DNA of 64,000 nucleotides from Arion vulgaris (lineage: Eukaryota; Mollusca; Gastropoda; Stylommatophora; Arionidae), in the NCBI GenBank assembly GCA_020796225.1, contig CM036753.1, positions 310,001 to 374,000 of the forward strand, in the 5' to 3' direction. The translations under genes and the position numbers were made by a program. The notes under the pieces are model-generated. The model did no database searches and was not told the origin of the DNA. It was given only the letters and a program-made list of their open reading frames with translations. How positions within the stretch are numbered: position 1 is the first letter of the stretch; each line of letters opens with the position of its first letter. Below are positions 23,205 through 32,639 of the stretch, piece after piece.

Positions 23205-23280
23205 CTATATGTGCATCGGTCAAGTGTGCTACTGTAAGGTACGCAACCGTCAATGTGCTAATATCAAATGTGCAAATGTC
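23205..23280 (-). repeat. Right inverted repeat of putative MULE
   Basis: Reverse complement of 18206-18281 (about 92 percent identity by eye). It sits ~3 kb beyond the transposase end, farther than usual for a MULE. The LINE scraps at 20810-22320 account for about half of that distance. Confidence 0.7.
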
Positions 23281-23344
23281 ATGGAACCGATTTCATCATG
23301 TTATGCCTACACCTGTTATAAGGGAACAAGCAGAACTGGACCAC

Positions 23345-23475
23345 TCAATGGTAAACCAAATCTGTTTCAGAGAGAAAACCAAATCTGTTTCAGAGAGAAA
23401 ACCAAATCTATTTCAGAGAGAAACCAAATCTGTTTCAGAGAGAAAACCAAATCTATTTCAGAGAGAAAAACATAA
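23345..23475. repeat. ~23-bp tandem repeat, about 6 copies
   Basis: Units of ACCAAATCTGTTTCAGAGAG plus AAA, varying in length by one or two bases. Confidence 0.9.
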
Positions 23476-23884
23476 GGATATCCTTACAAAATATCACACC
23501 ACAAAAAAACACATAATACTGTGAACCCTTGAATAGTCTGGTTCACGAGGAAAAGAAGTATTTGGAGGAGCAATAGATTTCCTTATTATAATGATAATTT
23601 ATTTTAGGGCAGCTGGAGACATTTTGTGGACTAAATATTATGTGCTGATACATGAGGACATAGTGAACTATTTTATGCAGCATTCATGTGGTAGGAAATG
23701 TGTTTTCTTATGGTGATTGCACTGGTCAGTACAGTTCTCCTGAGTGACATCATCCCACATTAGATTAAGTCCATAATGCTTTGTCCTCCAATGCAGCAGC
23801 CATCTAAATGTTCCCAAGCTCACTGCTCAAAGGTGATGTTGGTTGGTACATCTTTTCTCTCTCTACCATGTAAACAGCACTGTT
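23476..23884. other. Unassigned sequence
   Basis: No gene or repeat recognised. Confidence 0.4.
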
Positions 23885-25012
23885 ATCTCTCTCTCTCCCG
23901 ATCATTCTTAAGCCGTTTTTATCATTCTAATGTGATATATAAACAGCCAAACAGAGCGGGATGTACGTGCCCAAGCCTTCAGTACCAATTGGAGCTCAGG
24001 TGTTTATCCTTTGGTGATGTTTTCGATTTCAACCAGCGTTTGTGTACGGTTCGCTCTCCGTTAGCCTTTGCTATTGTCTTTCAGGGCAGCGACCCGTAGA
24101 TGACCTACTCTCCCGGGCTGATGAGCGTCATCTGCCCAGCTATACCAGTCTTGTTAATGGACTGCTTGGTTTGCCTACCGTCCAGTTTTGTTTACTGTTT
24201 GCTCCGCTAGCCTTTGATTATCCCCAATCAACTGCAAGGCAGCAGTAGTTCACTACGAGCGGAAACGCGCACTGGCTTTACCCTGCTGGGCTTCCAGTTG
24301 TTCTGCACATTTGGGCGGGACGCACACCCTGTTACCTGCCGCACTTACCGTGCCATGCTCGCCTGCCCCTCTGTGGGGCCCACTATGGCATCGCCAGCGT
24401 GCGTGCTAGCTCTGCCCTGGTGCCTGGTCACCATCAGTTTTCGTCGTGCTCACATTTTCCATGCCTTCCGTATCGTGCTCACATTTGCCTGGGCTGTCCC
24501 CACCTGTGACTCAACCCGGTCCCCCACCCCTGCGATGGGGTCACGGATTTCACCCCATGTGGGCCCGCCCGTGCAATGTCCGTATGCGTGCTTGCTCTGC
24601 CCTGGTGCCTACCTCATCATTTCCATCAATTCCCATCGTGCTCACATTTTCCTGGGCTGTCCGACTCCGGAGGGGCGAAAACCGAGTCTCGTCCCATGAG
24701 GACCCACGTGTACCTCAACTCGAGTCCCAGCATACTCATCGGCTCAAGAGAGAGGGCTCAAGAGAAAGCATGCGCAGGCTCCGAATTTCGCCACTTGTGG
24801 GTCAACGTCTCTTCGATGGCTTTGAGTCGTGCCCCCATCTCTGTGATGGGGCCAGAATTTTGGCCTATGTGGACCCAAGTGCAGTTTAACTCACACCCAG
24901 CATACTCATCGGCTCAAGAGAGGGGGCTCAAGAGAGAGCATGCACGGGCTCTGAGTTTTGCCCCACATGGTTCCATGTTCATCTTTCAAGCTTTTTCCAT
25001 CGGCTGGGAGAG
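23885..25012 (-). mobile_element. ~1.1-kb dispersed element, copy 2, 5'-truncated
   Basis: In minus orientation it ends at GATCGGGAGAGAGAGA (23885 side) like the other copies, with GGCTGTTTATATATCACA just inside. It can be followed to about 25012 (CTTTTTCCATCGGCTGGGA on the plus strand, matching ~31020-31040 of the 30659-31759 copy). The ~370 bases forming the 5' end of that copy are missing. An internal region is duplicated: CATCGGCTCAAGAGAG with the following ~150 bases occurs at ~24738 and ~24908. The plus-strand ORFs of 146-161 codons have no recognisable domain and are probably spurious. Confidence 0.75.
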
Positions 25013-25120
25013 GTGAGCATTAATAGTCACTCTGGGAGTTCCCTCGTCTGTGTTGCGAGCGGATCCCATCTAGCATAACAGTTTCTTGAGGCAACACTTG
25101 CCTGCATTGATCCTCTAAGA

Positions 25121-25828
25121 CATAAATTCTTAAACTTTTTCAGCCCACCACCCACTTTGCACGACATAAACTTTGTAACGATCCCACCGTCCACTTTGCA
25201 CCACATAAACTTTGTAATGCCCCCACTGTCCACTATGCACGACATAAACTTTGTAACACTCCCACCGCCCACTTTGCTCGACATAAAGTTTGTAATGCTC
25301 CCACCGCCCACTTTGCACGACATAAACTTTGTAACGCTTCCACCGTTCACTTTGCATGACATAAACGTTGTAACGCCCCCATCGTACACTTTGCATGACA
25401 TAAACTTTGTAACGCCCCCATCATCCACTTTGAACAACATAAACTTTGTAACGCTCCCGCCGCCCACTTTGTACAGCATAAACTTTGTAACGCTCCCACC
25501 TCCCACTTTGTGCGACATAGACTTTGTTACGTTCCCACTGTCCACTTTGTACAACATAAACTTTGTAACGCTCCCTCCCCATTATAACAGTTTGCCAACG
25601 CCCCTCATATATACATATACATGTTCTGTTTTCACTTTGACATAGAAAATTGATGTATATTTCTGTAATACATGGTCAATTTTCAAATGATTATATACAA
25701 GAAATAGAAAATAGATGAAAAAATGGATCGTGTAAGATGGGCATAAGGTGAATTAAAATTTTTTATGACTATTCAATCACAAAAAAAACTCCACCCAAAT
25801 GCTTCAACGCCCACTATGGAAACCCATG
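25121..25828. mobile_element. hAT-type MITE containing a 39-bp minisatellite
   Basis: A 708-bp element lies between perfect 8-bp direct repeats CTCTAAGA (25113-25120 and 25829-25836). Its ends, CATAAATTCTTAAACTTTTT and, from the other side, CATGGGTTTCCATAGTGGGC, both resemble the CAGxGGTTCxCAAAxxxxGG termini of hAT transposons. An 8-bp duplication is the hAT hallmark. It encodes no transposase, and most of its length is the minisatellite at 25150-25575. The ORFs on both strands arise from the 13-codon repeat period. Confidence 0.85.
25150..25575. repeat. 39-bp minisatellite inside the hAT MITE, ~11 copies
   Basis: Unit CACTTTGCACGACATAAACT followed by TTGTAACGCTCCCACCGCC. Its period of 39 is a multiple of three, so both strands stay open (plus: repeats of DINFVTLPPPTLH; minus: repeats of SCKVGGGSVTKFM). 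Substitutions do not favour either reading frame in an obvious way. Confidence 0.95.
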
Positions 25829-25836
25829 CTCTAAGA

Positions 25837-26424
25837 CATACTTATCAAGTCTGTTACTATAAGTGCATGTGTTGCTTTTTGTTCTTTCAGCCATGAAATC
25901 GTACCAGACACAGCATTCTATGTCCATCCAGATCATACTCCCCAAATCCATGAATCATTCCTATAGATAATGAAGTCACATGGACAAGTATACATATCAA
26001 TTAGGCTCCTTATCATTTCATCTGTAACTGGCCAAGGTAACTATTAGCTCTATAAGTTCATGCAACTTCAGTGGAGTGTTAGTTCATTCCTCTCCATGAC
26101 TGATATCATCAAGTTGAGACAGAATCTTCCACTTCTGCCATCCTAGACTCTCCCCTCTTTAGTCTTCCACCTTTGCCTCTACTAGACAACCATTGCACTG
26201 TTTACAAGACAATCTATTTCACAATTCTCACACAATGAGTGGGTACCTCAAACTCTAAAAACAGTTTATTTAGGTTATGTAAAGTTCTAACTTTATAATC
26301 AACTCTGTTTGAGATTGCAGTGACACATGCACTAAATCATTCTTGACTAAACAATGTCATCATCATTTCTTGGACTAAGCAAGTTTGTTCTGTTGAGAGT
26401 AAATTCAATTATCAGAGGACTATA
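25837..26424. other. Unassigned sequence
   Basis: No feature recognised. TTGTTCTTTCAG at about 25883 is acceptor-like on the plus strand, but the short open stretch after it matches nothing known to me. Confidence 0.4.
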
Positions 26425-26640
26425 ATCATAGCACTCAGGACATGTCCATGTGTCTCCGCCTCAACAAATCCAGCAGCATAACACGCCGGTTTGATGCATA
26501 TTTGGTACGTTGTTCTTTTCGGGCTGTACCAATATTGATTTCCATCTCTCTCAGCCTGGTCAGCAAGTGTGACTCGCAACCCTGAAACTCTTCTATTCTG
26601 AGGACTACTTAGCAAACTATGTGAGAAAAATTGTCCTGCA
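26425..26640 (-). mobile_element. RNase H-type LINE 3' end, diverged
   Basis: Minus-strand frames give SHLLTRLRE/INIGTARKEQRTKYASNR- and RRVMLLDLLRRRHMDM-type residues, then TWTCPECYD in a neighbouring frame. This is the tail order of the LINEs at 1969-2135, 10468-10620 and 14613-14768. Confidence 0.65.
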
Positions 26641-26739
26641 ACTGTAATATCTTCCCAATCATTAGTGACACTGAAAACATCAGATTTTTATAGTTTTATG
26701 ATTTAATTATTTATTTTGCTTGCTTATGTCTTCTTCTTC

Positions 26740-26985
26740 TTCCTCAAACGCTCCATATCGACACTTGTTAACCACTCTGTGTGATTTGTATGTGATCTGA
26801 GCCTGAGAGTGATTGTACACTGTGCCAGTTATGCGTCTACAAGTAGGACAGCGTATCCGATTTCTGCTACGCTTTTTTTTTTACTATGCTAGCTACCAGT
26901 CGCCTCTTACGACATGCCTTGTGGGTCACAGTAGTACTATTCTTTGCTTCCCTTGAGGGCCCCGGCACCATGCGGGCAGCTTGCT
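26740..26985 (-). mobile_element. SINE-like element, diverged copy
   Basis: On the minus strand it contains CATGTCGTAAGAGGCGACTG and GCAGAAATCGGATACGCTGT, and ends TTTGAGGAAGAAGAAGAAGA. Core and order match 7031-7318 and 16975-17108. The 5' end differs (GCCGGGGCCCTCAAGGGAAG), so it may be a separate subfamily. Confidence 0.65.
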
Positions 26986-27638
26986 AATGTGATACCATAC
27001 ACACATATCTGTCTTCAAAGGCCAATTTATTATGTATCACCGCAGTTTTCCTCAGATCTTATCTGGTCTGACCACCTCAGATTTGAAGGTTTCCATACAT
27101 CGTGACAGCACAATATGTCCAACTCATACAGGAGTACAGACTATTCAGGAACTACAGAGAATATTGCAATATAGGAGGAAATGGCAGAGTTCACTCCCTG
27201 ACAAGAAGGGAAGGGTGCATGCGCATTCTAACAACCTATCTCAGTGTGGAATCCAAGAAGCAATTGAATGCAGTTATTGTGTGATAATGGGGAAAGGTAC
27301 CCGACAATAACTCAAATAACCCAACAAACTGCAACTAAAACAACAGACCTCAGTATTTAGACCAGGACAAGTCACTACTGGTTCCAGAGTTCCATTTAAA
27401 TCAAGACTTGTGAGAAGGTCTGCCCTGTAGTCATGCACAGCAAAATATTGCTCACATATTGCAATTATTCCCCACTTATAAAGCATTGAGGAGCCAGATA
27501 TGGTCATACAACAGCTGAGAAGAAACCACACTGCGATGTAGGAGAGGGCCATAGGCTGCACCACAGTTTTTATAGAGTTCTCAGATATAATCTAATGATC
27601 ACTGGCAGAAAGAATGAAGATATGTTAAATGGAACTCT
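26986..27638. other. Unassigned sequence
   Basis: Contains a 92-codon ORF (27032-27310) without recognisable motifs. No splice-site pair or homology supports it as an exon. Confidence 0.4.
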
Positions 27639-27639
27639 A

Positions 27640-28990
27640 TGAGTAAGCAGAAACTCAAGCAAATCCCACCTTCTTCTTCCTCTGCAATCAACTTCTGCTA
27701 TGCGACTACTTCAGGTTGTGTTATAAACAAGGCAGTGAGCTCGAGGTCTTCATCACTGTTAATTCTGAAGGGTTGTTCCTGTTGGCCAGATCTCTATTCT
27801 CACGCTGGGGCAGTCTTGCAGGATGTGCTTTGGGGACTGCTTTGGTGCTCCACAGGTGCAGGCTGCCAAGTCCCTGAAACCCATTCTATGGAGTTATGCT
27901 CTGAGATTGCAGTGTCTCGTTCTGAGCCTGAAGTCTGTGTTTTCTGTTTAATATATTTATGTTGTCGTGTTCTGTGTTGTATCTTCCGTTTGTTTTTCTC
28001 CACATCATTTTTCTGGACTGTTTCAGGAGTCTTTGCTTCTGTAAAGCTTTGTGTTGGGCTCCCTCCAGCTCTTGCAAATTTGTCCATCTATATGCCGGTA
28101 TCCACTGTAGAAATAATTCTGATTTCTTAGACAGCAAGCTGATTTTTGCATTATTTTCTGGACGCTCGTGTTGTTTTGGACATGAGATGGCCTGTAGAAT
28201 GGATCTTGAAGCGCTAGACACTGCAATATATTTTTCTGACACCTGTTGATTGTTGAGAATCTGTATGGCTGCAAGGAGGGCTGTTGCTTCTGCTCTAAAA
28301 TTGGTACATGTTTCTCCTGCTACTAAAGAGTGTGTTTCTGTTTTCCTTGAGGTTGTGCAATGTAGATTCTGCTGCCTCCCTTCCTGATAGCGTATGCAGC
28401 TGAGTTGTCTGTGAACATGCGTGTCCATTTGCTGGTGGAATATTGCTCTTGTAGCATTAGAAGTGACATAGCTCTTTGCTCTGTCTCTATTTGTGTTTTT
28501 AGATTATTCCTGGGACTTCAAGGTGTATTTTGGCAGCGCATCTATAGCTTCCCACATTTTTGGATCAGTTTCTAATATATTTGAACATTGCCTGTAGAAT
28601 TCTCTTGCCCAGATGGTTGGAACTTTTCCTTGCAAGTCTGTTTTTTGTTTTCTCTTGGAATTTTGTGTGTAAAGGGTATTCTTTTAGCTGCTTTAGTTTT
28701 TCGAACTGGATGAGTGTTTTGTATTTTATACCGAGTTCTAGATCTCAATATCTGCATTTTTTCCGTTTCTAGAAAAGGACTACTTTTCATTGGTTCCAGA
28801 GTTATTCTTAGTCCCATGTTCTGCACTTTGTCTTGTTTTCTTATGTTTGTTTTGGCTGCTGTTGCCCAAGAGCTGGAGCTATATTTCATGATGGGCCTTA
28901 CAGCTCTGGTGTAGACCTGCTTTAACATTTTTTAGATCGTGCACCAGGAAGTGCCAACTAGTTTTTTCATCACAGCCAGTCGTTATATGG
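27640..28990 (-). pseudogene. RNase H-bearing LINE, C-terminal half
   Basis: Reading down from 28990 on the minus strand: LKQVYTRAVRPIMKYSSSSW and KTNIRKQDKVQNMGLRITLE (RT connection region, 28925-28800), a charged linker, then RNase H with AGETCTNFRAEATALLAAIQ (glutamate block, ~28310-28260), VSSASRSILQAI (third block, expected SDSxS, aspartate replaced), and LQWIPAYRWTNLQELEGAQH (expected HCGxxGNExADxLA, mostly lost). The RT catalytic region is absent. Several frameshifts separate the blocks. The connection region is closely related to 50400-50560 of the LINE at 47340-51660. Confidence 0.82.
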
Positions 28991-30002
28991 ATTTTCTTTG
29001 AATTATTTCTAAACCCAACCACTTCACATGGTATCTATAGTTATTATCCCTCTAGACGTAACTAAAGTAAATGTTGCTGCTGACAAACAACATTGATTAA
29101 GAACATTACATTGTGACATTGCTCAATTTGTCATGTAATGCTGAAGTATTCTTGGTAAAAGAAAGGGAGAAGTGGGAGGGGGTATATGTGGTATAGCATG
29201 TATATATGCATCGGAACCTGCAACATGTTTAAAACCATTCACTGTAACATAATTTCCGCTGTAATGTCAGAGAAGAACAGACTCACCAAACGGGCAAGTA
29301 AGTAACATCAGAATCATATTAATGTTGGTTCTATTGACACACACTAGAGTCTAAGAGTGACTAGTGATAGTGTCAACAGACTTCATGGGCGAACATGACA
29401 TGCCGGAACAACTAGGACAAAGGCACCTATCCACTGCAAGCAGTGACAATAACACGGCGGCTAAGAGGATTGGCCTGTATTTTATCATGTTTGTACATCC
29501 GATCACTAGAACAAATGGAGTGAATAGTTCACTAGTTTAGCTCATCTGGACATGCTAACCATTTCTGTGACCGGATGCACGTCATGTTTGCACTAAGGAC
29601 ATACGAATAGCTATTCGTTACTCGAATACTTCTATTTCGTGGATCCGAAAGATCCAAATAATAATAATCCGAGTCGACCCATAAACCGTTAAACTTTTCG
29701 AACCAGAGTCGAGAAGTTGTTCCATGACCAGCCCATGGTGTTGTCGGTCCAAGATTGTCTATGTCCTCTACTTGTTCCGCCCTCAACTGTAGAGCAATCT
29801 TTGAAGGGGAGGCGTGCCTTATTATGTGTCCCAATCAAGCAAGCGTTATGAAATTTCATCTTCACCATTTATTTGGTCTCTTACGTAATGTGGAAACTCC
29901 GTACAGCAACCAAATATGCTACCCAAATGGAAATGCAAACAGATTGAGAAAAATACACATTTTTAACAGATGTATACTGCAAACCACTAAATATACGCCC
30001 AA
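28991..30002. other. Unassigned sequence, ~1 kb
   Basis: AT-rich with a slightly GC-richer part at 29370-29830. A 100-codon minus-strand ORF at 29532-29834 has no known motif. I see no repeat family or splice pair. Confidence 0.4.
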
Positions 30003-30012
30003 AAATGCTGAA

Positions 30013-30271
30013 TTAGGGGTCTCTGTGGCTGAGTGGTTAAGCCCTTGGCCTTGCGAGTCGAAGGTTGTGGGTTCGAATCCGGACCGCGGCCTTCTGTTCA
30101 CGAGTGCAGTTTTTTCCAGAGACCCTAGGATTGTTGCCGGAGCTACGGAGTTCGTGCTTTGTCCAATACTCTCGGCAGGTGGCAGGTGGCGTGCCATTTC
30201 TGCGGAGAGGCATGCCATATGGGGTAAAAAAAACCCGGTGCACGAAGTCATTCCTTGCTTTAAAACCCTTT
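30013..30271 (+). mobile_element. Full-length tRNA-derived SINE with target duplication
   Basis: The head has a type-II tRNA look: GTGGCTGAGTGGTTAAGCCC (A box) and GTGGGTTCGAATCCGGACCG (B box), closest to tRNA-Ser/Leu. A ~150-bp body with CACGAGTGCAGTTTTTTCCA and CCATTTCTGCGGAGAGG follows, then an end CTTTAAAACCCTTT. The insertion is bounded by AAATGCTGAA at 30003-30012 and 30272-30281. It defines the family consensus for the copies at 11306, 11830 and 32341. Confidence 0.93.
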
Positions 30272-30484
30272 AAATGCTGAAAATTTGGGTTGCGAATTTC
30301 AATAAAGCCCTCCAAAAATCATTCGCTGGCTCCATCCATCAAGGTGCGAGGCCAATCTATAGATTATTCTGGACATAAAAACAAAAACAACTAGAAGGAA
30401 ATAGTAATACACACTTCAGAAATGGAAATAACAACATATATATATGAAAAATATGAAAGAACACAAAGAAATTTCAAGAAATAG

Positions 30485-31713
30485 TTGACAGTGACATTTG
30501 CTGATGATATCTTAATATATAGTACCGGGTCAGATAGACGAGAGATGGTCGACGACATTCAGAAAACATGGCATACCATCTCGGGTTGGTGTAGAAGTCT
30601 CGCTATCAGATCAATCCTGAAGAAGCGTGTATGTTGTGGTGCTCTTTGAATAATTCCAGGGGTCAAATGCGCCAGGATTGGTGAGCTGGCATTAATCAAG
30701 ATCCTACCCAACCTCCACGTGGTGACCGTGGTAACAGACAACGGTTTCTATCTGGCTAAGCGGGTAGGGATCGAGGGAGAGCTACAGGTAGTGCTAGTAG
30801 TGCAATCACGGAGAAGTAACACAGGTCCAAAACCCTGAACAAAATGCACGCATCTACTGGCCGGTCCAATGAAAAATTAGTGGTTGAAACGTAAGAAACG
30901 GTGGAGTCGTCAGCGAACGAATGCTAGCTCCCCCGGAGTAAATGACCGCACTAAAATTGCCAGCTCTGGGGCAATAGTCCAAAAAGCACGTAGTGTAACA
31001 AGGCAAAAGCTGCACCACAGTCATCCAGCCGGCCAATTGAAAAGGCTGAACAAACGAACATAAAAGGATGAGAGGTGCATCCAGAAAAAGACGTAGGTCC
31101 ACATGGGGCTAAACTCGGAGACCTGAGGTGGGGGCCCCAATTGAGTTGCACGTGGGCCCCCATATGGAGAAACTCGGAGCGCTGAGGTGGGCGCCTGAGT
31201 TGAGCTAGAGACAACCTAGAGGCATGATGAATATGAGCATGGTGACAACTGATAGACACGGTGGGCAGGCACCAAAGCAAGCATAGGGGTGAACGTACCA
31301 CCTAAATGTGCAGAAAAACTGGAAAGCCCAGCAGAGGCTTGAATCTAACTATTACTGCCTTTAGTTAGATTGGGAACAATCAAAAGCTAGCGGAACAAAC
31401 CGTACACAAAACTGGACGGTAGGAAAACCAAGTAGTCCAAAATAAGACCGGTAACCTGGGCAGATGACGCTCAACAACCCGGGAGGGTAGGTCGTCTAAG
31501 GATCGATACCCTAAAATAAAATAACAACCTGCTGTCTTGCAGGCTGACGGAGAGCGAACCCAGTAAACGCTGGTTGAAAGCGGACATGTCGCCGAAGGAC
31601 AAGCACTAGAGCTGCTAATGGTTCTGAAGATTGTGATGTAAAATTACGTTCTTGGCAAAGGCTGTTTATATATCACAATAAGAATGATAAAAATGGCCGA
31701 AAAAGAACGATCG

Positions 31714-31757
<44 letters not shown>

Positions 31758-31870
31758 TAGAATAATTCCATAGTCAAGGCTGATCTACCTCATGTAATCT
31801 TTGATGAACATACCATCGAGCGCAATGACAGGCTCCGCTATCTTGGAATAACATTTGATCTTATATCTGG
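30485..31870 (+). pseudogene. RNase H-type LINE RT fragment split by element copy 3
   Basis: 30485-30658 and 31760-31870 are one continuous stretch of the LINE seen at 9080-9345. Left half: LTFADDILIYSTGSDRREMV then DDIQKTWHTISGWC. Right half: AIKVDLPHVIFDEHTIE-like residues and RLRYLGITFD. Motif C still has both aspartates (FADD), unlike the 8376 copy. The halves are separated by the 1101-bp dispersed element between copies of GAATAATTCCA. Confidence 0.88.
30659..31759 (+). mobile_element. ~1.1-kb dispersed element, copy 3, exact ends
   Basis: Insertion inside a LINE fragment, bounded by the 11-bp direct repeats GAATAATTCCA (30648-30658 and 31760-31770). This gives exact limits: it starts GGGGTCAAATGCGCCAGG and ends GAACGATCGTGAGAGAGA with a long (GA)n tract. 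No protein-coding potential was recognised. TTTATATATCACA near the end is a TATA-like box on the opposite strand. The variable-length duplication, simple-repeat end and 5'-truncated sister copies favour target-primed retroposition by a LINE in trans. An LTR or DNA-transposon origin is less likely, since no terminal repeats of either sort are visible. Confidence 0.85.
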
Positions 31871-32340
31871 TGATATAATGCTATGAAAACGTCACTGTTA
31901 TTATAACTTATTTAAAACATTTATTTATAAGTTTCTGTAGGATAGTTGATAACGTGCTTGCCTACTGCATAGTAGAACGATTCACGTTCAGGCCAATATT
32001 TTTTTTTTTAAACACGTCGATAAGTTAATACTGAATAAATTCTGAATAAATTTAATTTGCCAAGTGTTATTTGTCAACTTCCACCGGAATTCAATTGTAT
32101 CAGCTTTTACTGGCAATCGAAATGAGGGACATTTTAAATTGTTTTTTTTTTGTCAACTTTCACGGGAACGGGAATTCTGTTGTATCAGGTTTTACTGGGC
32201 GATGCATGGAGAGAAAACGTATTGTTTTTAATGGGGAAGAAACCAATTTTGAAGCAAGGTGGCCTGTTTCTTTAAGGGACTTTACAAAAAGATTTAAACT
32301 AAATTCCCTGTGCGAAGAACGGGTGAACTTCTAGTATATA
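31871..32340. other. Unassigned; ~80-bp duplication and tRNA-like patch
   Basis: Two related segments, TTGTCAACTTCCACCGGAAT (32070) and TTGTCAACTTTCACGGGAAC (32150), form a diverged tandem duplication. At 31937-31990 AGTTGATAACGTGCTTGCCT and GAACGATTCACGTTCAGGCC recall a tRNA's A and B boxes, but the fit is imperfect. Confidence 0.4.
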
Positions 32341-32590
32341 AATAAAGGGTTTTAAAGCCGAAGGATTGACTTCATTGCACCGGGTTTTACCCCATATGGC
32401 TCGGTCCTCTCCGCAGAAATGGTAAGCCACCTGCCGAGAGTATTGCACAAAGCACGAACTCCGTAGCTCCAGCAACAATCCTAGGGTCTCTGGAAAAAAA
32501 TTGCACTCGTGAACAGAACGGCGCGGTCCGGATTCGAACCCACGACCTTCGACTCACAAGGCAAAGGGCTTAACCACTTAGCTAGAATAT
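32341..32590 (-). mobile_element. tRNA-Ser/Leu-like SINE
   Basis: Minus-strand copy of the 30013-30271 SINE: head with AGTGGTTAAGCCCTTTGCCT and GTGGGTTCGAATCCGGACCG, end at GGCTTTAAAACCC. The first bases of the head are altered (CTAGC where CTGTGGC is expected). It is followed by an (AT)n run. Confidence 0.9.
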
Positions 32591-32639
32591 ATATATATAT
32601 ATATGTTTGTATGTATAGATAGGCAATAGCGGAACAGTA

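Noticed and set aside
24112..24136. Hammerhead ribozyme at CTGATGAGCGTCATC in the dispersed element
   Set aside because: CTGATGA and a short hairpin are present, but no GAAA block or flanking stems follow at the right place.
24214..25016. Plus-strand ORFs of 146-161 codons as host genes
   Set aside because: They lie wholly inside the 1.1-kb dispersed element, overlap each other in different frames and have no domain. The sister copies do not preserve them.
25027..25645. ORFs on both strands in the hAT MITE
   Set aside because: Caused by the 39-bp repeat period; no transposase motif.
29532..29834. 100-codon minus-strand ORF as an exon
   Set aside because: No recognisable motif and no supporting splice-site pair.
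30659..31759. Solo LTR
   Set aside because: The TATA-like box suggests an LTR, but the 11-bp duplication is longer than the 4-6 bp of LTR elements, the ends are not TG...CA, and a sister copy is truncated at one end.
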